Below are positions 5,814 through 10,324 of a DNA stretch of 10,324 nt, in pieces. A model generated the notes under the pieces. The model had not been told where the DNA came from, searched no databases, and saw nothing but the letters and a program-made list of their open reading frames with translations. The position numbers and the translations under genes were made by a program. The stretch is taken from contig JAFAMK010000155.1 of assembly GCA_019233415.1 (NCBI GenBank), positions 1 to 10,324 of the forward strand, read 5' to 3'. Within the stretch, counting starts at the first letter, position 1, and each line of letters begins with the position of its first letter. The stretch comes from Vulcanimicrobiota bacterium. GTDB lineage: Bacteria > Vulcanimicrobiota > Vulcanimicrobiia > Vulcanimicrobiales > Vulcanimicrobiaceae.

Positions 5814-6879
5814 CCGCACCCACACGCGCCGCGGCGTGCGCGCCGCGCTGCTCCTCGTCGCGCTCGCCGCCGTCGTCGTCGGCGCGCCGCCGCCCGCGGC
5901 CGCGCACCCGGCTGCAACCGACGTTCGCACGTGGAGCCTCGTCGCGCAATCCGACGGCGTGAAGCTCGGGCTCGTCACGATGAGCCCCGCGCCCGACGGC
6001 ATGCACGTCAGCAGCACGTCGCGTACGGTCTCGTACACCGCGCTGCGCGGGATCACGGCAGGCGACCTGAACGCCGCGCCGGGCGGCGAGTGGCGGTTCG
6101 AAGTTCCACGCGACGCGGGCACGCTCGTCTGTGAAGGCTTCGTCGGCAACGGCCGCGGCAAGGGCACGTTCGACGTCGTGCCGAGCGCCGCGTTCCAGCA
6201 CGAGTTGGCACGGCGTGGGATTCGCGACGCGACGAGCGACGAGATGATGGAGCTGATCGTCGACGACTTCAAGACGAGCACGCTCGACGCGATCGCCGCC
6301 GGCGGGTTCACGGACATCTCCCCGGCCGGCCTGGTCACGATCGGCGAGCACGGCGTAACCACCGACTATCTCGCCGGCTTCAAGAACGTTGCGCTACGGC
6401 CGAAGACGCTGGCGGGACTGGCGCTGCTGCACGATCACGGCGTCAACGCCGCCTACGCGCAGGCCCTCGCGGCAACGGGCTATCGCCCGCTCTCGGTGGA
6501 CGACCTCGCGACTGCGCGCGACCACGGCGTCGGTGCGAAGCTGCTCGGGGCCCTCACCGAGGCGCACTTCCGCCCGCTCAGCGGCGCCGAGCTCGCGACG
6601 CTCTCCGATCACGGCACCTCGCCCGACCTCGTCCGCGGGCTCGCCGCGTCACCGTATCGCGACGCGAGCGCCGCGGAGATCGCGCGGCTCGCCGACCACG
6701 GCGTGACCGGCGACTATATCACCGGCCTCACGCGCATCGGCTACCACCCTGCGGTCGCCGACGTCGCGCGGCTCCACGACTACGGCGTGACGGTCTCCTT
6801 CATCCAGCGCCTACACGACCACGGCTTCGGAAGCATGAGCGTCGACGACGTGATCAAGCTCTCCACCCACGGCATCTAG
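5803..6879 (+). CDS. Secreted repeat protein of the BlaI-M56 operon (uncharacterised)
   Basis: This 358-residue protein is third in the operon. The ATG at 5803 overlaps the M56 stop by 11 bp and has GGAG 9 nt upstream. Residues 1-34 form a Sec-type signal peptide (basic TRRGVR, hydrophobic core, AAA before His35); there is no lipobox Cys. Residues ~40-138 form a small probably beta-rich domain with the motif PRDAGTLVCEGFVGNGRGKG followed by TFDVVP. I recall similar 'RDAGT..EG...G.G.F.F' domains next to such repeats in M56-associated proteins of other phyla, without known function. Residues 140-341 hold seven repeats of 28-29 residues, and 342-358 a partial eighth, with the signature S-x-x-(D/E)-L-A-x-L-x-DHGV. 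The protein is predicted to act outside the cytoplasmic membrane. Given the shared repeats, it may bind the M56 sensor tail as a ligand, co-receptor or decoy; this is inference. Confidence 0.88.
   Translation: MATDRTHTRRGVRAALLLVALAAVVVGAPPPAAAHPAATDVRTWSLVAQSDGVKLGLVTMSPAPDGMHVSSTSRTVSYTALRGITAGDLNAAPGGEWRFEVPRDAGTLVCEGFVGNGRGKGTFDVVPSAAFQHELARRGIRDATSDEMMELIVDDFKTSTLDAIAAGGFTDISPAGLVTIGEHGVTTDYLAGFKNVALRPKTLAGLALLHDHGVNAAYAQALAATGYRPLSVDDLATARDHGVGAKLLGALTEAHFRPLSGAELATLSDHGTSPDLVRGLAASPYRDASAAEIARLADHGVTGDYITGLTRIGYHPAVADVARLHDYGVTVSFIQRLHDHGFGSMSVDDVIKLSTHGI
6220..6876 (+). repeat. Seven and a half ~29-residue D-HGV repeats in the secreted protein
   Basis: Units start at residues 140, 169, 198, 227, 256, 285, 314 and 342. 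Six of the first seven are visibly constant at 29 residues plus the first, less typical one; the unit at 314 has 28. The centre reads EHGVT, DHGVN, DHGVG, DHGTS, DHGVT, DYGVT and THGI in the last seven units; the first unit (140-168) is the most diverged. Aromatic or Leu residues open most units (FTDIS, LRPKT, YRPLS, FRPLS, YRDAS). The regularity exceeds that of the M56 tail. Confidence 0.87.
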
Positions 6880-7991
6880 AGCCGCACGATACGGGATAAC
6901 CCCTCCTCGATTTGCGCGAGCGGCGCCACCCAGCTGAGCCGCAGCCACCCTTCGAGCGTGTCGCCGAAGATGCGGCCAGGAATCGCGACGACGCCGCGGT
7001 TTTCGACGAGGTCCAGCGCGGCGGCGAGCGAGTCGTCGCCGTGCGGTATCTTCACGCAGGCGTAGAACGCGCCGTCGACCGGGACGTAGCGGAGTCCGCT
7101 GCGTTCGAGTAGCACCGTCACGCGCGTGTGCTGCTCGCGGTACCATGCGGACTGTTCCTGCAGCGCGCCGGGTTCAGAGAAGATTTCGTACGCGACGCGC
7201 TGGCCGAACGCGCTCGCGGTCGAGGTCACCCATGCGTGCGCCTTGACGAGCGCGTCGGCGGCCTCGTCCGGCGCGATCAGCCAGCCGATCCGCATCCCGG
7301 TCAGCGCGTTCGACTTCGAGATCGAGTTCGCGACGACCGTGTGGGGGTAGTAGTTCGCGATGTGCCCGGGATCGTCGACGTAGGTCAACTCGCGGTAGAT
7401 TTCGTCCTGCAGCACCCACACCGGCGGACCGCCGCGCGCGAGGAGGCCGTCGGCGAGGCGGCGCGCATCGGTGTCGCGCAGGACGCGGCCGGTGGGATTC
7501 GCCGGCGAGGCGATCGCGATCATCCGCGTCGCGCGGTCGACCGCGTCGAGGATCGCGTCGACGTCGTAGCGGAAGCCGTCGTCGGCGCGCATGTGCACGC
7601 GCCGGCACGAGACGCCTTCGAGCTGCGCCATCTTCGCGTAGGCGGGGAACGCGGGATCGGCGACGAGCAGCTCGTCGGTCGCGGGGTCGAGCATCGTCTT
7701 GATCGCGACGTAGACGGCCTCTTGCGAGCCGGTCGTGACGCAGACGTTGCGCGCCTGGTCCATCCCGGGATACGCGTAGTGCGCGGCGATCTTCTCGCGC
7801 AGCCCCGGGTCGCCGGCGTTGACGGTGTACTTCACGCCGTGCTCGGCGGCCCAGCGCGCCGCCGCCTCGATGAAGCGCTGCTGCGGCAAGAGCGTCGGCT
7901 CGCCCAGACCCAGGTCGATCGAGTCGTTCTTCTTCTTCGCGGCGATCGCACGGATCAGCGAGGGTTCGATGGCATGCACCCGCGGGTTCAC
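6876..7991 (-). CDS. Class I/II (fold type I) PLP-dependent aminotransferase, possibly succinyl-DAP aminotransferase
   Basis: This 371-residue enzyme is a cytoplasmic PLP transaminase. Family motifs are in order: TTGSQEA at 86-92 (phosphate-binding loop), ASPANPTG at 161-168 with the cofactor-contacting Asn165, DEIY at 196-199 with Asp196 and Tyr199, the Schiff-base lysine in SISKSNALTGMRIGW (Lys226), and the carboxylate-binding Arg351 in LRLSWV. The GTG start at 7991 lies one base after the dapD stop (TGA-C-GTG), so the two are co-transcribed and probably translationally coupled. Next to dapD it may perform the DapC step (N-succinyl-2-amino-6-ketopimelate plus glutamate to N-succinyl-LL-diaminopimelate). 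The sequence alone fits aspartate or alanine aminotransferases equally well, so no symbol is given. Its TAG stop shares CTAG (6876-6879) with the convergent secreted-protein gene. Confidence 0.92.
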   Translation of the reverse strand: MNPRVHAIEPSLIRAIAAKKKNDSIDLGLGEPTLLPQQRFIEAAARWAAEHGVKYTVNAGDPGLREKIAAHYAYPGMDQARNVCVTTGSQEAVYVAIKTMLDPATDELLVADPAFPAYAKMAQLEGVSCRRVHMRADDGFRYDVDAILDAVDRATRMIAIASPANPTGRVLRDTDARRLADGLLARGGPPVWVLQDEIYRELTYVDDPGHIANYYPHTVVANSISKSNALTGMRIGWLIAPDEAADALVKAHAWVTSTASAFGQRVAYEIFSEPGALQEQSAWYREQHTRVTVLLERSGLRYVPVDGAFYACVKIPHGDDSLAAALDLVENRGVVAIPGRIFGDTLEGWLRLSWVAPLAQIEEGLSRIVRL

Positions 7992-7992
7992 G

Positions 7993-8868
7993 TCAGACCG
8001 CGACCTCGAACTCGCGCAGCGCCGCGTTCAGCGACGTCTTCTTGTCGGTCGACTCGCCACGTTCGCCGATGATCAGCGCGCACGGCGTCCCGAACTCGCC
8101 GGCCGGGAAGCGCTTGGGGAGCGTTCCGGGGATCACGACCGCGCGCGGCGGGATCGCGCCCTTCGTCACGACCGGTTCGCCGCCGCGCACGTCGACGACC
8201 GGGGTCGACGCGGTCAGCACGACGCCGGCGCCGAGGACGGCCTCCGCGCCCACCCGCACGCCCTCGACGACGATGCAGCGCGAGCCGACGAACGCGCCGT
8301 CCTCGACGATCACCGGCTGCGCCTGCGGCGGTTCGAGGACCCCGCCGATCCCGACCCCACCGCTGAGGTGGACCCCCTTGCCGATCTGCGCGCACGACCC
8401 GACGGTCGCCCACGTGTCGACCATCGTCCCGTCGTCCACGTAGGCGCCGACGTTCACGTAGCCGGGCATCAGGATCGCCCCCTTCCCGAGGTACGAACCG
8501 AACCGTGCGACGCCGGGCGGGACGCAGCGGGCGCCGAGCTTCTTCCAATTCCGCTTGGTGGGTAACTTGTCGTAGTATGACGGTGGGGAGTTGACGTAGG
8601 ACAGGGCGGCACCGCGCTTGGGCTCGCGGTCCCAGGGTTCGCCGACCGGCACGATCTCGTAGCGCGCGAACGAGAGAAGGATTGCTCGCTTCACCCACGG
8701 GTGGACGGTCCAGTCGCCGTCGCGCGGCTCGCAGACCCGCAGCGTTCCCTCGTCGAGCGCTTCCAGAATGCGGTCGACGACACGACCCGGCTTTTTCCTC
8801 ACCGCCTCGGGCTCGGCGGCGAGCCGCGCTTCGAGCTCGGTGAATTCTTCTTCCAGCCTGTCTGACAT
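7993..8868 (-). CDS. dapD: 2,3,4,5-tetrahydropyridine-2,6-dicarboxylate N-succinyltransferase
   Basis: DapD transfers succinyl from succinyl-CoA to tetrahydrodipicolinate in the succinylase route to meso-diaminopimelate and lysine, in the cytoplasm. The 291-residue product has the N-terminal helical part (VVDRILEALDEGTLRVCEP, HPWVKRAILLSF) and then the left-handed beta-helix of hexapeptide repeats. The middle contains the near-invariant block NVGAYVDDGTMVDTWATVGS, then CAQIGKGVHLSGGVGIGGVL and EP, closely matching E. coli DapD, including the catalytic Asp and Glu regions. Length is slightly above the ~274 residues of E. coli. I chose the ATG at 8868 (MSDRLEEEF) because it fits the family N-terminus. 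A TTG at 8889, seven codons upstream, has a better Shine-Dalgarno (GGGAG at 8903-8899, 9 nt spacing) and is a real alternative. It is first in a two-gene unit with the aminotransferase and divergent from tkt. Confidence 0.95.
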   Translation of the reverse strand: MSDRLEEEFTELEARLAAEPEAVRKKPGRVVDRILEALDEGTLRVCEPRDGDWTVHPWVKRAILLSFARYEIVPVGEPWDREPKRGAALSYVNSPPSYYDKLPTKRNWKKLGARCVPPGVARFGSYLGKGAILMPGYVNVGAYVDDGTMVDTWATVGSCAQIGKGVHLSGGVGIGGVLEPPQAQPVIVEDGAFVGSRCIVVEGVRVGAEAVLGAGVVLTASTPVVDVRGGEPVVTKGAIPPRAVVIPGTLPKRFPAGEFGTPCALIIGERGESTDKKTSLNAALREFEVAV

Positions 8869-8898
8869 CGCCCGGGGCGTTCCGCGCAATCAACCTGG

Positions 8899-8903
8899 CT
8901 CCC
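8899..8903 (-). promoter_or_regulatory. Shine-Dalgarno sequence for a possible TTG start of dapD
   Basis: On the minus strand GGGAG ends 9 nt before TTG 8889-8887. The ATG at 8868 has only GGA at a 12-nt spacing. This site is the reason the longer DapD form cannot be excluded. Confidence 0.45.
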
Positions 8904-8904
8904 G

Positions 8905-8935
8905 TTCGCAAACCGCCGTCCCGGCGTGGTGTAAT
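8905..8935 (+). promoter_or_regulatory. Weak candidate promoter for the transketolase gene
   Basis: TGTAAT at 8930-8935 matches five of six -10 bases. The best upstream element is TTCGCA at 8905-8910, with a long 19-bp spacer. It sits in the divergent dapD-tkt gap of about 105-125 bp. The match is weak and could be chance. Confidence 0.25.
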
Positions 8936-8984
8936 GGAGGGGGGCGGAACGGTCGGCGCCTAACGCGCACTCCCCGGTTCTTCC

Positions 8985-8989
8985 AGGAG
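8985..8989 (+). promoter_or_regulatory. Ribosome binding site of the transketolase gene
   Basis: AGGAG lies 5 nt before GTG 8995-8997. It supports GTG as the start; the conserved transketolase N-terminus begins directly after it. Confidence 0.7.
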
Positions 8990-8994
8990 ACGAC

Positions 8995-10324
8995 GTGAAC
9001 ACCGCAGCGGACGAACTTCGCATCAACGCAATCCGTTTTCTGGCCGTCGATGCGGTCCAGCAAGCGAATTCCGGACACCCCGGACTCCCGCTCGGCGCGG
9101 CCGCGGCGGCGTTCACGCTGTGGACGCGGCATCTGCGCTTCAACCCGGCCGATCCGCAGTGGTTCGACCGCGACCGCTTCATCCTGAGCGCAGGGCACGG
9201 TTCGGCGCTGCTGTACGCGCTGCTGCACCTGACCGGCTACGACTTGACGATCGACGACCTCAGGCACTTCCGCCAGCTGGGAAGCCGCACGCCCGGGCAT
9301 CCGGAGTACCACCACACGGCGGGTGTCGAGGTGACGACCGGACCGCTCGGTCAAGGGTTCTCGAACGCGGTCGGGTTCGCGATCGCCGAGGCGCACCTCG
9401 CGGCGATCTACAACCGCGAGCAGACGATCGTCGACCACCACACGTACGTCCTCGCCGGCGACGGCGACCTGATGGAAGGCGTCGCGTCGGAAGCGGCGTC
9501 AATCGCGGGTCATCTCGCGCTGGGCAAGCTGATCGTTCTCTACGACGACAACAAGGTTTCGCTGGCGGCCTCGACCGACGTGACGTTCACCGAGAACGTG
9601 CGCGAGCGGTTCGAGGCGTACGGCTGGCACACGCAAGAAATCGCGCCCGAAGAGGCCAACGACGTCGAGGCGCTCGACCGCGCGATCGCGGTCGCGAAGA
9701 GCGAGACGCTGCGGCCGTCGCTGATCGCGATTCGCTCGACGATCGGTTACGGTTCGCCGGAGGCCGGCACGTTCAAGACGCACGGCGAGCCACTCGGCAA
9801 GAACATGGAAGCGACGCGCGCGGCGCTGCACTGGGAGTACCCGCCGTTCGTCGTCCCCGACGAGCCGGACGCGTTCTTCAAGGGCGTCGGCGCGTCGGGC
9901 GCATTGCTGCAGGACGAGTGGAACACGCGCTACGCGGCGTGGAAGGATGCGAACCCGCAGCTCGCCGCGCAATTCGAGCGCGCGCGCGACGGGAAGCTGC
10001 CGGCCGACCTGCCGTGGCCAACGTTCACCGCGGAGAACGGAAACGTCGCGACGCGCGATGCCGGCGGCACGGTGATGAACGCGATCGCCGCGGCACTGCC
10101 GGAACTCGTCGGCGGCTCGGCCGACCTCGACCCGTCGACGAAGACGTACCTCAAGGGCCAGGGCGACTTCCAGCCGAGCACCTACGCCGGCCGCAACATC
10201 CACTACGGCGTGCGCGAGCACGCGATGGCCGCGGCGTCGAACGGGATCGCGCTGCACGGTGGCCTCTTGCCGTTCTCGGCGACGTTCTTCAACTTCCTCG
10301 ACTACCTCAAGCCCGCACTGCGCC
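8995..10324 (+). CDS. tkt: Transketolase, 3'-truncated by the window end
   Basis: The frame is open from GTG 8995 to the last base, giving 443 complete codons of a protein that is about 660-670 residues in the family. Transketolase is a thiamine-diphosphate enzyme of the non-oxidative pentose phosphate (and Calvin) pathway that moves two-carbon ketol units between sugar phosphates. Visible hallmarks: AVDAVQQANSGHPGLPLGAA near the N-terminus, DRFILSAGHGSALLYALLHL, the GPLGQGFSNAVG region, the ThDP/metal motif GDGDLMEG (155-162) with the paired Asn in DDNK (Asn186), GYGSPEAGTFKTHGEPLG, GGSADL, and HYGVREHAM with the catalytic Glu408. The alignment to E. coli TktA is continuous with no frameshift. 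It is divergent from dapD. The pyrimidine-binding domain is cut mid-way and the C-terminal domain is missing only because the window ends. Confidence 0.96.
   Translation, partial: MNTAADELRINAIRFLAVDAVQQANSGHPGLPLGAAAAAFTLWTRHLRFNPADPQWFDRDRFILSAGHGSALLYALLHLTGYDLTIDDLRHFRQLGSRTPGHPEYHHTAGVEVTTGPLGQGFSNAVGFAIAEAHLAAIYNREQTIVDHHTYVLAGDGDLMEGVASEAASIAGHLALGKLIVLYDDNKVSLAASTDVTFTENVRERFEAYGWHTQEIAPEEANDVEALDRAIAVAKSETLRPSLIAIRSTIGYGSPEAGTFKTHGEPLGKNMEATRAALHWEYPPFVVPDEPDAFFKGVGASGALLQDEWNTRYAAWKDANPQLAAQFERARDGKLPADLPWPTFTAENGNVATRDAGGTVMNAIAAALPELVGGSADLDPSTKTYLKGQGDFQPSTYAGRNIHYGVREHAMAAASNGIALHGGLLPFSATFFNFLDYLKPALR

Noticed and set aside
8921..8994. A tRNA-like stretch (TGGTGTAATGG ... GGTTC) between dapD and tkt
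   Set aside because: The D-arm-like and T-loop-like words occur, but there is no pairing acceptor stem or anticodon arm around them, and the ribosome binding site of tkt overlaps the end.

Overview
This is a gene-dense, very GC-rich bacterial segment. GTG and TTG starts are frequent (four of the seven genes with a visible start, by my choice of starts), and genes abut or overlap. The gene content is chromosomal: core metabolism (DapD, transketolase, a class I aminotransferase), an M16 peptidase, a large HTH-STAND regulator and a BlaI/M56 regulatory pair. I see no transposase, integrase, phage gene, tRNA, rRNA or CRISPR array. The style resembles poorly cultured high-GC phyla such as Candidatus Eremiobacterota (WPS-2), but this assignment is a guess from gene content.

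Layout. Positions 1-621 (+) hold the end of an M16-family peptidase-like protein. It converges with 631-3138 (-), an 835-residue transcriptional regulator with an XRE-type HTH, a STAND/NB-ARC-like ATPase and a TPR-like region. A ~390-bp intergenic region follows. It ends in a compact AT-rich regulatory island: a good sigma70-like promoter enclosed by a perfect 12-bp inverted repeat. This drives a tightly coupled three-gene operon on the + strand: a BlaI/MecI repressor (3532-3915), a BlaR1-like M56 membrane metallopeptidase (3915-5813) and a secreted protein (5803-6879). The last gene meets 6876-7991 (-), an aminotransferase, and their TAG stops share one CTAG. Upstream of the aminotransferase and one base away is dapD (7993-8868, -). 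Divergent from dapD is a transketolase gene that starts at 8995 (+) and runs off the window.

The most interesting part is the three-gene operon. The M56 protein keeps the BlaR1-type membrane metallopeptidase core (HEMAH and EVACDD) but has no penicillin-binding sensor domain. Its predicted extracytoplasmic tail instead carries a Thr/Val hexapeptide repeat and about six degenerate copies of a ~29-residue helical repeat with a 'D-HGV' signature. The next gene encodes a signal-peptide protein with about seven and a half more regular copies of the same repeat. This suggests a signalling module in which repressor, protease-receptor and secreted partner work together on a signal other than, or not limited to, beta-lactams. 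The shared repeats and the operon are visible in the sequence; the functional link is inference.

The dapD-aminotransferase pair fits the succinylase branch of lysine/diaminopimelate synthesis. DapD succinylates tetrahydrodipicolinate, and the aminotransferase may supply the next (DapC) step.
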